Shown one piece after another: positions 44,711 through 53,105 of a stretch of 64,000 nt of DNA. Source of the stretch: Pseudomonas sp. Gutcm_11s (GTDB lineage: Bacteria > Pseudomonadota > Gammaproteobacteria > Pseudomonadales > Pseudomonadaceae); contig NZ_JAQSUW010000017.1 of the NCBI RefSeq assembly GCF_028649395.1, positions 583,719-647,718 of the forward strand, in the 5' to 3' direction. The translations under genes were made by a program, and so were the position numbers. Each line of letters starts with the position of its first letter. The stretch's first letter is position 1. Below the pieces are notes generated by a model. The model was not told the origin of the DNA and did not search any database. It saw only the letters and a list, made by a program, of their open reading frames with translations.

Positions 44711-45055
44711 ATGAAAGCTCGCTATCTCACCCTGCTCGTCGCGCCCCTGTTCAGCACCGCCGTATTGGCCGCCGGCTACACCGGCCCGGGCGCCCAGGCC
44801 ATCAACAGCGTCGCGGCGGCCCAGGAGGCCGGTGACGATGCGCATGTGGTGCTGCAGGGCCACATCACCCGCAAGCTTGGCGACGAGAAGTACGAGTTCA
44901 AGGACAGCACCGGCACCATCACCGTGGAGATCGATGATGAAGACCTGCCGCCGGTGGCCTTCGACGACAAGACCCAGGTCAAGCTGACCGGCGAAGTCGA
45001 CAAGGGGCTGATCAAGCGCGAGATCGACATCGACCTGGTCGAGATCGTGCAGTAA
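44711..45055 (+). CDS. Periplasmic BOF-domain (YgiW/YdeI-type) protein
   Basis: A 114-residue exported protein: signal peptide MKARYLTLLVAPLFSTAVLA, then a bacterial OB-fold domain (DDAHVVLQGHITRKLGDEKYEFKDSTGTITVEIDDEDLP...DDKTQVKLTGEVDKG...IDIDLVEI split here). Relatives YgiW and YdeI respond to stress and antimicrobial peptides and may bind small cations or ligands. It is a single gene between the hemE and MFS terminators. Confidence 0.9.
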   Translation: MKARYLTLLVAPLFSTAVLAAGYTGPGAQAINSVAAAQEAGDDAHVVLQGHITRKLGDEKYEFKDSTGTITVEIDDEDLPPVAFDDKTQVKLTGEVDKGLIKREIDIDLVEIVQ

Positions 45056-45069
45056 GCCAAGAGAGTGAA

Positions 45070-45093
45070 AAACGCCGGCGCATGCCGGCGTTT
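45070..45093. terminator. Terminator between BOF gene and MFS gene
   Basis: A 10-bp stem aaacgccggc / gccggcgttt with loop gcat. The longer T run is on the minus strand (after the MFS gene); it should work in both directions. Confidence 0.8.
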
Positions 45094-45106
45094 CTGTATG
45101 CGGGCT

Positions 45107-46333
45107 TCAGGCCGCTTCCGGCAGGCGGCTGAGGTGCAGCGCCGCGAGCAAAGCGGCCACCAGCAGCGCGGCGATGAACAGCGCGACGCCCGTCCAGCCG
45201 AAGTCGTGCCAGAACAGCCCGCCTGCGGTCCCCGCCAGGCTCGAGCCCAGGTAGTAGCTGAACAGATACAGCGACGAGGCCTGGCCGCGGGCCTGCTGCG
45301 CACGACGGCCGACCCAGCTGCTCGCCACCGAGTGGGCGCCGAAGAAGCCGAAGGTGAACAGCAGCATACCGCCGAGAATCGCTGGCACCTGCGGCAACAG
45401 GGTCAGCAGCAGGCCGGCGAGCATCAGCACGATCACCGCCCAGAGCACCCGCCGGCGGCCCAGGCGGTCGGCCAGCGCGCCGATCTTCGCCGAGCTGTAG
45501 ATGCCCGACAGGTAGACCACCGAGAGCAGGCCGACCAGCGCCTGGCTCAGGTGATAGGGCGCATCCAGCAGGCGGTAGCCGATGTAGTTGAACAGGGTGA
45601 CGAAGGCGCCCATCAGCAGGAAGGCTTCGAGGAACAGCCAGGGCAGGCCGCGGTCACGCAGGTGCCGGACAAAGGCCTGGCCGATGCGCCGCACGTCCAG
45701 CGGCGCGGGCTTGAAGTGGCGCGACTCCGGCAGCACGCGCCAGAACAGCAGGCCGGCGAGCAGCGCCAGCAGGCCTAGGCTGCCCACCGCCCAGCGCCAG
45801 TCGACGAAATCCACCAGCACCCCGCTGATCAGCCGCCCGCCCATGCCACCGATGGCATTGCCGGCGATGTACAGGCCCATCGACAGCCCCAGGCAGTCGG
45901 GGTCGATCTCCTCGCACAGGTAGGTCATGGCCACGGCGGCCAACCCGCTGAGGGCCAGGCCGAGCAGCGCGCGAGTCACCAGCACGCCTTCCCAGGTCGG
46001 CATCAGCGCGCCGGCCAGGGTCAGTAGTGCGGCGCACAGCAGCGAGGCAACCATCATCGGCTTGCGCCCGACGGCGTCGGACAGCGGCCCGGTGAACAGC
46101 AGGCCGACGGCCAGCATGATGGTCGAGATCGACAGCACCAGGCTGCTCTGCGCCGCGCTGAGGGCGAACTCCTGTGACAGCACCGGCATCAATGGCTGCA
46201 CGCAGTAGAGCAGGGCGAAGGTGGCGAAGCCGCCGGCGAACAGGGCGAGGGAGGTGCGGGTGAACTGCGGCGTGCCCTTGGCGATGAAGGCGTCAGGGTT
46301 GTGCAGGGATGTGGCGACGGCGTTCACGGGCAA
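45107..46333 (-). CDS. MFS transporter (YnfM-like, DHA1 group)
   Basis: A 408-residue protein with 12 predicted membrane helices. The loop 2-3 motif GPLSDAVGRKPMM and the second-half counterpart GALADRLGRRRVLW are typical of drug/metabolite:H+ antiporters; an early segment FALLYCVQPLMPVLSQEF fits the YnfM group. It is divergent from a LysR gene, which probably controls it. Substrate unknown. Confidence 0.88.
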   Translation of the reverse strand: MPVNAVATSLHNPDAFIAKGTPQFTRTSLALFAGGFATFALLYCVQPLMPVLSQEFALSAAQSSLVLSISTIMLAVGLLFTGPLSDAVGRKPMMVASLLCAALLTLAGALMPTWEGVLVTRALLGLALSGLAAVAMTYLCEEIDPDCLGLSMGLYIAGNAIGGMGGRLISGVLVDFVDWRWAVGSLGLLALLAGLLFWRVLPESRHFKPAPLDVRRIGQAFVRHLRDRGLPWLFLEAFLLMGAFVTLFNYIGYRLLDAPYHLSQALVGLLSVVYLSGIYSSAKIGALADRLGRRRVLWAVIVLMLAGLLLTLLPQVPAILGGMLLFTFGFFGAHSVASSWVGRRAQQARGQASSLYLFSYYLGSSLAGTAGGLFWHDFGWTGVALFIAALLVAALLAALHLSRLPEAA

Positions 46334-46426
46334 CCTCTGTAGCGACAGACCGGACAGGCTCTGGCCGGTAAACGCTGACAGGGTAGAGAGATGGAAATAT
46401 GATCTCCAATATATTGATCGTCACGT

Positions 46427-46447
46427 TTGATATCTGAAAAGTATCAA
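46427..46447. promoter_or_regulatory. LysR-type binding site
   Basis: TTGATA-N9-TATCAA is a perfect 6-bp inverted repeat with the T-N11-A pattern, in the 124-base gap between the divergent MFS and LysR genes and next to the LysR ribosome site. A second symmetric element (gatc...aatatatt...gatc) lies at 46401-46419. Confidence 0.6.
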
Positions 46448-46457
46448 TTGGAGTCCC

Positions 46458-47363
46458 ATGGAGCTGCGTCATCTGCGCTACTTCGTGGCGGTGGCCGAGG
46501 AGCTGCACTTCGGCCGTGCCGCCGAGCGCCTGAACATCTCCCAGCCGCCGCTGAGTCAGCAGATCCAGGCGCTGGAGCAGGCGATGGACGTGCGCCTATT
46601 CGAGCGCACCAACCGCCGTGTGGCCCTGACCGAGGCGGGGCGGCTGTTCCTCGACGAGGCCAGGGCGATCCTGCAGCGTGTCGAGGGGGCAGTGCAGCTG
46701 GCCCAGCGCGCGCAGCGCGGCGAGCTCGGCGAGCTCAAGGTCGGCTTCACCGCCTCGGCGCCGTTCACCTCGATCATGCCGCGCAGCATCCTGGCCTTTC
46801 GCCAGGCGCGTCCGGACGTGCACCTGAGCCTGCTGGAGATGAGCAGTGGTGCGGTGGTGCAGGCGTTGCTGGATCGGCAGATCCAGGTCGGCGTGCTGCG
46901 CCCCTTCGCCCTGCCGGACAGCATCGAGGCGATCGAGCTGTTCCGCGATCCGCTGGTGGCGGTGTTGCGCGCCGACCATCCGCTGGCGTCCGGCAGCGAG
47001 GAGGGGCTGTCGCTCAGCGCCCTGGCCGAGGAGCCCTTCGTGTTCTTCCCGCGTAGCTACGGCACCGGCCTGTTCGATCAGCTCAACGAGCTGGCGCGCC
47101 AGGCAGGCTTCATCCCGCGCATCGCCCAGGAGGCGAACGAGGCGATGACCATCATCGGTCTGGTGGCGGCGGGCATGGGGGTGTCGATGTTACCGGAGTC
47201 GTTCCGGCGCACGCGCGTGGATGGCGTGGTCTACCGCACCCTGCTCGATCCGGGCGCGACATCGGCGATCTGGCTGGCGCGGCGCCGCGATGAGCGGGTG
47301 CCGCAGGCGCTGGCGTTCGTCGAGATGATGACGCGCCAGGTGGCGGCGCTCCGGGCCGAATGA
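46458..47363 (+). CDS. LysR-family transcriptional regulator
   Basis: A 301-residue LTTR. The N-terminal winged helix (MELRHLRYFVAVAEELHFGRAAERLNISQPPLSQQIQALE split over residues 1-40) starts with the common RHLRYF sequence; the effector-binding domain follows (ELGELKVGFTASAPF, VVAAGMGVSMLPESF-type region). It is divergent from the MFS gene and likely autoregulated through the palindrome at 46427-46447. The inducer is unknown. Confidence 0.92.
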   Translation: MELRHLRYFVAVAEELHFGRAAERLNISQPPLSQQIQALEQAMDVRLFERTNRRVALTEAGRLFLDEARAILQRVEGAVQLAQRAQRGELGELKVGFTASAPFTSIMPRSILAFRQARPDVHLSLLEMSSGAVVQALLDRQIQVGVLRPFALPDSIEAIELFRDPLVAVLRADHPLASGSEEGLSLSALAEEPFVFFPRSYGTGLFDQLNELARQAGFIPRIAQEANEAMTIIGLVAAGMGVSMLPESFRRTRVDGVVYRTLLDPGATSAIWLARRRDERVPQALAFVEMMTRQVAALRAE

Positions 47364-47388
47364 GGCGGCCCGGACGCCGAGGTGGAGC

Positions 47389-47832
47389 TTACTTGACGTT
47401 GGCCAGGTCGGCCTTCAGGGCGACACCGGCCATGATGGCGCCGGCGTGGCACTCGTACTTCTGCGCGTCGGAATAGACCACGTTCTTGTAGTTGCTGACG
47501 ATGTTGACCACGGCATTGGCACCGGCCTGCTTGGCGGCGTTCTGCATGCGGATCAGTGCGGACTGCAGGGCCCAGGAGCAAGCGCCTTCGTCGCTCTTGT
47601 TGAAGGCGTTGGTCTTCTGGCTGGTGGTGACGCCGGATTTGACCACGCTGACGGTGCCGGCCGGCTTGGTGCCCGCCAGGTAGAACTTCACGCTGCCATC
47701 CAGACGGTTGGCGGCCAGGGCCTCCTGCACGGCCTGCTCGAACGGCAGGAAGTGGGTGGTGTCACGCGCCTGGCTGATGCCCGGGATAACAGCGAAGAGC
47801 AGGGCGGCCAGGGTCCAGTTTTTCAGTTTCAT
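47389..47832 (-). CDS. Small exported protein of unknown function
   Basis: A 147-residue protein with signal peptide MKLKNWTLAALLFAVIPGISQA. The mature part has two cysteines (GACSWALQ, KYECHAGA) and an AKQAGANAVVNIVSNYKN segment followed by a small-residue C-terminus, recalling the YbjQ/RcsF-like fold. Relatives carry the misleading name 'excinuclease ATPase subunit' in databases; no ATPase motif is present. It is the last gene of the minus-strand APE block; membership in that system is inferred only from position and strand. Confidence 0.7.
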   Translation of the reverse strand: MKLKNWTLAALLFAVIPGISQARDTTHFLPFEQAVQEALAANRLDGSVKFYLAGTKPAGTVSVVKSGVTTSQKTNAFNKSDEGACSWALQSALIRMQNAAKQAGANAVVNIVSNYKNVVYSDAQKYECHAGAIMAGVALKADLANVK

Positions 47833-47853
47833 GGTCGTCTCCTTGACGAAAGG

Positions 47854-48252
47854 TCACGGGGTTGGGGAAAGGTTGAGCTGATGTTCGATCTCTAGCTTGA
47901 GGTACTTCACCCAGCGATTGTAGGTGCGATGAATCTTGCCGTTCTTGTGCTCAAGGCCCTGGCTGCTGCGATAGCGGATGAAGATATCGCGCGGGTTGTA
48001 GTCGATGGTGATGGCCGCCTGGTGGCGTTCACGCACCAGGATGTCGGCCTGCACGCGGCCCGGCTGGACCTGGCCGACATGCCAGCGATAGGTCTTCAGG
48101 GCGCTGAGAATGGCCTGCTCGATCTGCAGATCGCTGATGGCCGAGCCTGGCGGCAGCTCGATGGTTGGCGTGTCGACCGGCTGCAGCGTGCTGCAGGCGG
48201 CCAGGCCCGAGACGATCAGGTCGAGCAGTAGGGTGCGAAGCAGTACGGGCAT
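47854..48252 (-). CDS. Putative lipoprotein of unknown function
   Basis: A 132-residue protein with a hydrophobic N-terminus and lipobox (LIVSGLAACSTLQP, Cys near residue 20). The mature domain (LQIEQAILSALKTYRWHVGQVQPGRVQADILVRERHQAAITIDYN split here) looks like a small alpha/beta domain with a basic, aromatic C-terminus. It lies 24 bases after the second ketosynthase and 21 bases before the exported protein, on the same strand. Function unknown; possibly an envelope accessory of the APE system. Confidence 0.7.
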   Translation of the reverse strand: MPVLLRTLLLDLIVSGLAACSTLQPVDTPTIELPPGSAISDLQIEQAILSALKTYRWHVGQVQPGRVQADILVRERHQAAITIDYNPRDIFIRYRSSQGLEHKNGKIHRTYNRWVKYLKLEIEHQLNLSPTP

Positions 48253-48276
48253 TCAGAGACTTCCTTGTGTCTGCGC

Positions 48277-49503
48277 TCAGTTCCAGCGCTTGAAGATCAG
48301 CGAGGTATTCACCCCGCCGAAGGCGAAGTTGTTGTTCATCACGTACTGGTGGCTCATCTGGCGGAACTCGCCGCGCAGGTAGTCCAGCTCGCCGCACTCC
48401 GGGTCGACATTGTCCAGATTCAGGGTGTGCACGTAGCTGTCCGAGTTCATCATTTCGATGCTGAACCAGGACTCCAGCGCGCCGCAGGCGCCCAGGGTGT
48501 GGCCGAAGAAACTCTTCTGCGAGCTGATCGGCATGCGCGGGCCGAACAGGCTGCTGGTGGCCAGACTCTCGGCCGCGTCGCCCTGGGCGGTGGCGGTGCC
48601 ATGGCCGTTGACGTAGCCGATGGCGGTGGGCTCGAGACCGGCATCTTCCAGGGCCAGCTCCATGGCGCCGCGCATGGTCGCCTGTTCCGGCTTGGTGGCG
48701 TGGATGCCGTCGGAGTTGCAGCCGAAGCCGACGATCTCGGCGTGGATGGTCGCCCCGCGCGCGAGCGCGTGCTCCAGCTCCTCCAGAACCAGGATGCCGG
48801 CGCCTTCGCCGATCACCAGGCCGTCGCGGCCGGCGTCGTAGGGGCGTGGCGACAGGTGTGGGGTGTCGTTCTTCAGGCTGGTGGCGTAGAGCGCGTCGAA
48901 CACCATGGCCTCGGTCGGGCACAGTTCCTCGGCGCCGCCGGCCAGCATCATCTTCAGGCGGCCGAACTTGATTGCCTCGTAGGCGTAGCCGATGCCCTGG
49001 CTGCCGCTGGTGCAGGCGCTGGAGGTCGGGATCAGACGACCCTTGAGGCCGAAGAAGATGCTGATATTGGCCGCCGTGGTGTGCGGCATCATGCGGATAT
49101 AGGAATTGGCATTGAGGCCATCGGCGACCGAGTTGAGCAGCATATTGCCGAACGCCTTGATCTCGTCGGTGCTGCCGGTGGACGAGCCGCAGGCCACGCC
49201 CATGCGGCCGTCCTGGATGCGCTCGTCACCGAGTAGGCCGGCATGCTCCAGGGCGCGCTCGGCGGCGTACACCGCCAGCTTGGACACGCGACCCATGCTG
49301 CGGGTCTGCTTGCGCGACCAGTGCTTGGGCTGGACGAAGTCGTCCACCGGGCCACCCAGGCGGGTGTTCAGCTCGGTGAAGCGATCCCACTCGTCCATGC
49401 GGCGGATGCCGCTGCGGCCTTCCCTGAAGGCGGCCGAGATGGTCGGCCAGTCGCTGCCCAGCGAGGTGATACCGGCCATGCCGGTGACGACTACACGTTT
49501 CAT
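48277..49503 (-). CDS. Beta-ketoacyl-ACP synthase (APE cluster, ApeR-like position)
   Basis: A 408-residue FabF/FabB-type condensing enzyme. Catalytic triad present: Cys164 in SSACTSGSQG, His301 in NGHGTATAQGD and His335 in FFGHTLGACGALE. ATG 49503 overlaps the ketoreductase stop by one base (TGATG); GTG and TTG codons just upstream are alternatives. It is the last core biosynthetic gene of the operon. In E. coli-type APE clusters, a ketosynthase in this place acts with KR and DH in chain extension; the exact role here is inferred. Confidence 0.93.
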   Translation of the reverse strand: MKRVVVTGMAGITSLGSDWPTISAAFREGRSGIRRMDEWDRFTELNTRLGGPVDDFVQPKHWSRKQTRSMGRVSKLAVYAAERALEHAGLLGDERIQDGRMGVACGSSTGSTDEIKAFGNMLLNSVADGLNANSYIRMMPHTTAANISIFFGLKGRLIPTSSACTSGSQGIGYAYEAIKFGRLKMMLAGGAEELCPTEAMVFDALYATSLKNDTPHLSPRPYDAGRDGLVIGEGAGILVLEELEHALARGATIHAEIVGFGCNSDGIHATKPEQATMRGAMELALEDAGLEPTAIGYVNGHGTATAQGDAAESLATSSLFGPRMPISSQKSFFGHTLGACGALESWFSIEMMNSDSYVHTLNLDNVDPECGELDYLRGEFRQMSHQYVMNNNFAFGGVNTSLIFKRWN

Positions 49504-50231
49504 CAACACAAACCACCGTTCACCGCGAGGACCTGGCGGGTAATGTACGCCGCCTCGTCGGACATCAGGAAATTCACTGCCCCGGCCACTTCTTCGGGGG
49601 TGCCCATGCGCGCGGCCGGAATCATCTTGAGGATCTCGTCCACCGGTACCAGGTCGTCGAGGATCTCGGTGTCGATCAGCCCCGGCGCCACGCAGTTGAC
49701 CGTGATCTTGCGCTTGCCCAGCTCGATGGCCAGGGCCTTGGCGGCGCCAATCACGCCAGCCTTGGAGGCGCTGTAGTTGACCTGGCCGCGGTTGCCGATC
49801 AGCCCGGAGACCGAGGTGATGCAGACGATGCGCCCGGCCTTGCGGCGGCGGATCATCGGCATGGTCAGCGGGTGCAGCACGTTGTAGAAACCGTCCAGGT
49901 TGGTGCGCAGCACCTGGTCCCAGTCCTCATCGCTCAGCGCCGGGAAGGCGCCGTCGCGGGTCAGCCCGGCGTTGCATACCACGCCGTAGTAGGCGCCGTG
50001 CTGTTCCACATCGGCTTCCAGCGCTGCGCGGCAGGCGGCGCGATCGGAGACGTCGAACTGCAGGATGCGCGCCTGCTGGCCCAGCTCGGCGATCTGCGCC
50101 TGCACGGCCTCGGCCTCGTCGCGGCGCGAGCGGCAGTGCAGGACGATGTCGTAACCGGAGCGGGCCAGGCGCAGGGCAATGGCGCGGCCGATACCACGGC
50201 TGGAGCCGGTGACGAGGATGGTTTCAGTCAT
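49503..50231 (-). CDS. fabG: 3-ketoacyl-ACP reductase, FabG type (APE ketoreductase)
   Basis: A 242-residue short-chain dehydrogenase. NADPH site TGSSRGIG (residues 8-15), NAG motif CNAGLTRDG, and catalytic Ser140, Tyr153, Lys157 (YSASK). It reduces beta-ketoacyl-ACP during polyene assembly. ATG 50231 overlaps the dehydratase stop by 4 bases. It corresponds to ApeQ in described APE clusters rather than to the housekeeping fatty-acid reductase. Confidence 0.93.
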   Translation of the reverse strand: MTETILVTGSSRGIGRAIALRLARSGYDIVLHCRSRRDEAEAVQAQIAELGQQARILQFDVSDRAACRAALEADVEQHGAYYGVVCNAGLTRDGAFPALSDEDWDQVLRTNLDGFYNVLHPLTMPMIRRRKAGRIVCITSVSGLIGNRGQVNYSASKAGVIGAAKALAIELGKRKITVNCVAPGLIDTEILDDLVPVDEILKMIPAARMGTPEEVAGAVNFLMSDEAAYITRQVLAVNGGLC

Positions 50232-50689
50232 TGCGATTGCTCTTGCTGCTCTTGTAGGTAGCTCGCCACTTCCGGCGGGCGGAACACATTGAGGCGTGCC
50301 TCGGCATGAATGTCGGGGCCGTCCAGATGGCACTCGAACACGCCCATGCCGTTGTCGTCCTGCAGCGAGCGCAGGGCCTTGATGCGCAGCTCGGCACCGG
50401 CCGGGAAGCGCTCGACGTTGCACTCGAACTTGCGCGTGCCGAGGAGGAAGCCCAGTTCCACCGGCAGTCCGGCCTGGCGCGCCTGGCAGCCGGCGTAGGC
50501 GGCCACGCTCTGCGCCATCAGCTCGATACCGACCCAGGCCGGCAGGCTGCCGTCGGCCTGGCTGAACAGGCCGCCGGGGCGCACGGTGAGGCGGGTCTCG
50601 ATGTCCTCGGCGCCAAAGCTCAGCACCTCGTCGATCAGGATCATGTCGCCGGCATGCGGCACCAGTTCGGCGATCGGCCACAGGCTCAT
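50228..50689 (-). CDS. ApeP-type 3-hydroxyacyl-ACP dehydratase
   Basis: A 153-residue hotdog-fold dehydratase. The catalytic histidine is likely His12 in VPHAGDMILIDEV, and the acidic partner lies in PAWVGIELMAQSVAAYAG, which also forms the central helix. It would create the double bonds of the polyene with ketoreductase and ketosynthase. Overlaps of 4 bases on both sides place it between KS and KR, the order KS-DH-KR-KS seen in APE loci. Confidence 0.9.
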   Translation of the reverse strand: MSLWPIAELVPHAGDMILIDEVLSFGAEDIETRLTVRPGGLFSQADGSLPAWVGIELMAQSVAAYAGCQARQAGLPVELGFLLGTRKFECNVERFPAGAELRIKALRSLQDDNGMGVFECHLDGPDIHAEARLNVFRPPEVASYLQEQQEQSQ

Positions 50690-51888
50690 GGTGCGTCTCC
50701 CTGTGTGGCATCACCCAGGATCAGCGCGACGTTGTTGCCACCGAAGGCGAAGGAGTTGCTCATCAGCCGGCGGCCGCTGCTGCGCGCCAGCTGATCGCCA
50801 GCGCCGACCAGTTGCAGCGGTTCCAGCGCCGGGTCGGCCTGGCCGTCCCACAGGTGTGGCGGCAGCAGGCCGTCGCGGTTGTGTTCGCTCAGGGTCAGCC
50901 AGCAGAAGGCCGCCTCCAGCGCGCCGGCGGCGCCCAGGGTGTGGCCGGTCAGCGGCTTGCTCGACGAGCAGGGCACGCCGGCGGGGAACAGGCCGCGCAC
51001 GGCCTTGCTCTCCATCGCATCGTTGTGCGCCGTGGCGGTGCCGTGCAGGTTTAGGTAGTCGATATCGCTGGGCTGCAGGCCGGCGCTGGCCAGGGCCTTT
51101 TCCATCGCCGCACGGGCGCCGAGACCCTCGGGGTGCGGTGCGGAAATATGGTGAGCGTCGGAGGTGGCGGCGCCGCCGAGGAAGGCGATCGGGCTGCTCT
51201 CGCGGGTCATGAGGAACAGGGCGGCGCCCTCGCCGATATTGATGCCGTGGCGGTTCACCGAGAAGGGATTGCACGGCTCGGCGGACACCGCTTCCAGCGC
51301 CGAGAAGCCGTTCAGGGTCAGGCGGCACAGGCTGTCCACGCCGCCGCAGATCACCGCGTCGCACAGGCCCTGCTGCAGCAGGCGATGGGCGCTGAGCAGG
51401 GCGCGCGCGCTGGAGGTGCAGGCGGTGGACTGGCAGTACACCGGGCCGGCCAGTTGCAGCCAGTCGGCGAGGAAGGTGGCCGGCGCGGCCATCTCCTGCT
51501 GGGCGTAGTCGTATTCGGCGGGCACTTCGCCCTCGTGCAGGAAGCTGGCGATGCCGTCGCTGGCCTCGCGGATGCCCGAGGTGCTGGTGCCCAGCACCAG
51601 GCCGACACGGGCGGCGCCGTAGCGGGCGATGGCGGCGCGCAGCTCGGGCTCGATCTGTTGGGCGGCGGCCAGTAGCAGCTGGTTGTTGCGGCTGTGGGCG
51701 GCCTCGAAGCCTGCCGGCATGGCCGGCAGAGCGGCACGCACGGCGCCAACGGTGAGACGGCGGTCAGTGACCCAGCCGTCCTCGGCGCGCATGCCGGAGG
51801 CATCGCCGGCCAGCAGCGCGTCGGCCACTGCCTGCTTGCCTTCGCCCAGGGCGCACAGCAGGCCGAGGGCATTTAAATAGCTGGGCAT
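50686..51888 (-). CDS. Beta-ketoacyl-ACP synthase (APE cluster, ApeO-like position)
   Basis: A 400-residue condensing enzyme. Catalytic residues retained: Cys157 in QSTACTSSARA, His282 in NLHGTATAHND, His316 in KPLTGHTLGAAGALE. The N-terminus is shorter than in FabF. Start ATG 51888 overlaps the end of the DUF3261 gene. In E. coli APE the ApeO ketosynthase pairs with a chain-length factor, which is not in this window. Confidence 0.9.
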   Translation of the reverse strand: MPSYLNALGLLCALGEGKQAVADALLAGDASGMRAEDGWVTDRRLTVGAVRAALPAMPAGFEAAHSRNNQLLLAAAQQIEPELRAAIARYGAARVGLVLGTSTSGIREASDGIASFLHEGEVPAEYDYAQQEMAAPATFLADWLQLAGPVYCQSTACTSSARALLSAHRLLQQGLCDAVICGGVDSLCRLTLNGFSALEAVSAEPCNPFSVNRHGINIGEGAALFLMTRESSPIAFLGGAATSDAHHISAPHPEGLGARAAMEKALASAGLQPSDIDYLNLHGTATAHNDAMESKAVRGLFPAGVPCSSSKPLTGHTLGAAGALEAAFCWLTLSEHNRDGLLPPHLWDGQADPALEPLQLVGAGDQLARSSGRRLMSNSFAFGGNNVALILGDATQGDAP

Positions 51889-52382
51889 CAGTTGCCTTCT
51901 TCTTGGTTCAGCGCGCACACCCGATAGCTGAGCTGCGGTGCGGCGAGGGTGAAGTCCAGTGCGGAACGGTAGCGGATTAGCCAGTCCGGGTTAAGCCGGC
52001 GCTGACCATCGGCGCCGCGCTGCCAGCTGCCCGCGGGGTAGGCGGTCAGCGCGTCATCGGTGCTGAGGGCGAACAACAGGGCGGCGAACAGCTCGCGGGC
52101 CTCGGCATTCGGTGGCAGCAGGCCGTCGTTGCGCCACTCGCCGTCTTGCAGCAGCTGGCGCGCCAGCGGCACGCCGAGCGGGTCGAACAGCGACCAGCGC
52201 AGCGCCTCGCCTTCGGCCTGGATCACCAGCAGCCAGTCGCGCTGCTCAGCACTCTGCGTGCGTTCGATCTGCAGGCTGATGGGCAGTGCGGCTGTCAGTG
52301 CGGGGCTGCTCACCGGCACGGGCGTGTGCCCGGCGCAGGCGCCGAGCAGCAGGGTCATGGCGAGCAGTACAGCGCGCAGCAT
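51888..52382 (-). CDS. DUF3261 lipoprotein (APE cluster)
   Basis: A 164-residue lipoprotein: signal MLRAVLLAMTLLLGACAG with lipobox Cys at residue 16. The mature part resembles outer-membrane lipoprotein LolB-like beta folds (RDWLLVIQAEGEALRWSLFDPLGVPLARQLL). DUF3261 proteins are regular members of APE clusters and probably receive or place the pigment lipid in the outer membrane. TGATG overlap with the methyltransferase gene upstream. Confidence 0.85.
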   Translation of the reverse strand: MLRAVLLAMTLLLGACAGHTPVPVSSPALTAALPISLQIERTQSAEQRDWLLVIQAEGEALRWSLFDPLGVPLARQLLQDGEWRNDGLLPPNAEARELFAALLFALSTDDALTAYPAGSWQRGADGQRRLNPDWLIRYRSALDFTLAAPQLSYRVCALNQEEGN

Positions 52383-53092
52383 CACGGCTTGCGGGCCACC
52401 GCGTTGACCAGGGTCTCGTCGCGCTGGCCGAACGACTTGGCCTTGACGATGCCCCAGCGCTCCAGCAGGCCGAAGTCCTTGGAACGGCTCCACCACAGGT
52501 AGGGGTAGGAGACGTTGTGTTCCTCGAACTGGAAGCCCTGCTGGCGCAGCATGCCCAGGTATTCCTCGGCGCTCTTCTGCACATGCATCGGGTGGCGGAA
52601 CAGCCAGCGGATCACCCAGGTGTCGATGTAGAACTTGGTCGACTCGGCGAACAGCAGCAGGCCGCCCGGTTTCAGCACACGCCAGAACTCGGCCAGGGCC
52701 TGTTCCTGCTCGACCAGGTGGTGGAAAGTCTGGTGGCAGAACAGGATGTCGACGCTGGCGTCCGGCAGGTCGATGGCCGCGCAGTCGCTGGCGATCAGCT
52801 GCACGTCGAGGCCCAGACGCTCGGCCTCGGCGCGCGAGCAGTCGAGGCTGTGCGGGTCGGCATCCAGGCCGATCATCCGCGCCGGGGCGAAGGCCTCGTT
52901 GAGCAGGCCGAACGAGCGGCCCTGGCCGCAGCCGGCGTCGAGCAGCACCGGTGCCTGCGGCAGTGGCGCGTCGACCAGGCGCTTGAGGTCGTTGATCGCC
53001 ACGCGCAACACGTGGTGGTGCCACACGTGGCTTTGCAGGAACCAGAAGCCGAAGCGGGTTTCCTCGACGTAGGTAGGGGCGGCGCGTTCCAT
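52382..53092 (-). CDS. SAM-dependent methyltransferase (APE cluster)
   Basis: A 236-residue class I methyltransferase. SAM motif I VLLDAGCGQGRSFGLL, acidic motif IGLDADPHSLD, and DASVDILFCHQTFHHLVEQEQALAEFWRVLKPGGLL split over motifs II-III. The N-terminus (TRFGFWFLQSHVWHHHVLRVAINDL) is typical of the APE-associated group. In E. coli APE, ApeM-type enzymes methylate the aryl head; the same is likely here. Start ATG 53092 chosen over an upstream codon by family N-terminus. Confidence 0.88.
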   Translation of the reverse strand: MERAAPTYVEETRFGFWFLQSHVWHHHVLRVAINDLKRLVDAPLPQAPVLLDAGCGQGRSFGLLNEAFAPARMIGLDADPHSLDCSRAEAERLGLDVQLIASDCAAIDLPDASVDILFCHQTFHHLVEQEQALAEFWRVLKPGGLLLFAESTKFYIDTWVIRWLFRHPMHVQKSAEEYLGMLRQQGFQFEEHNVSYPYLWWSRSKDFGLLERWGIVKAKSFGQRDETLVNAVARKP

Positions 53093-53105
53093 CGACAGGG
53101 TTTCC

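Noticed and set aside
47389..47832. Annotation as an excinuclease ATPase subunit
   Set aside because: The protein is 147 residues with a signal peptide and no Walker or ABC motif; the name is a propagated error.
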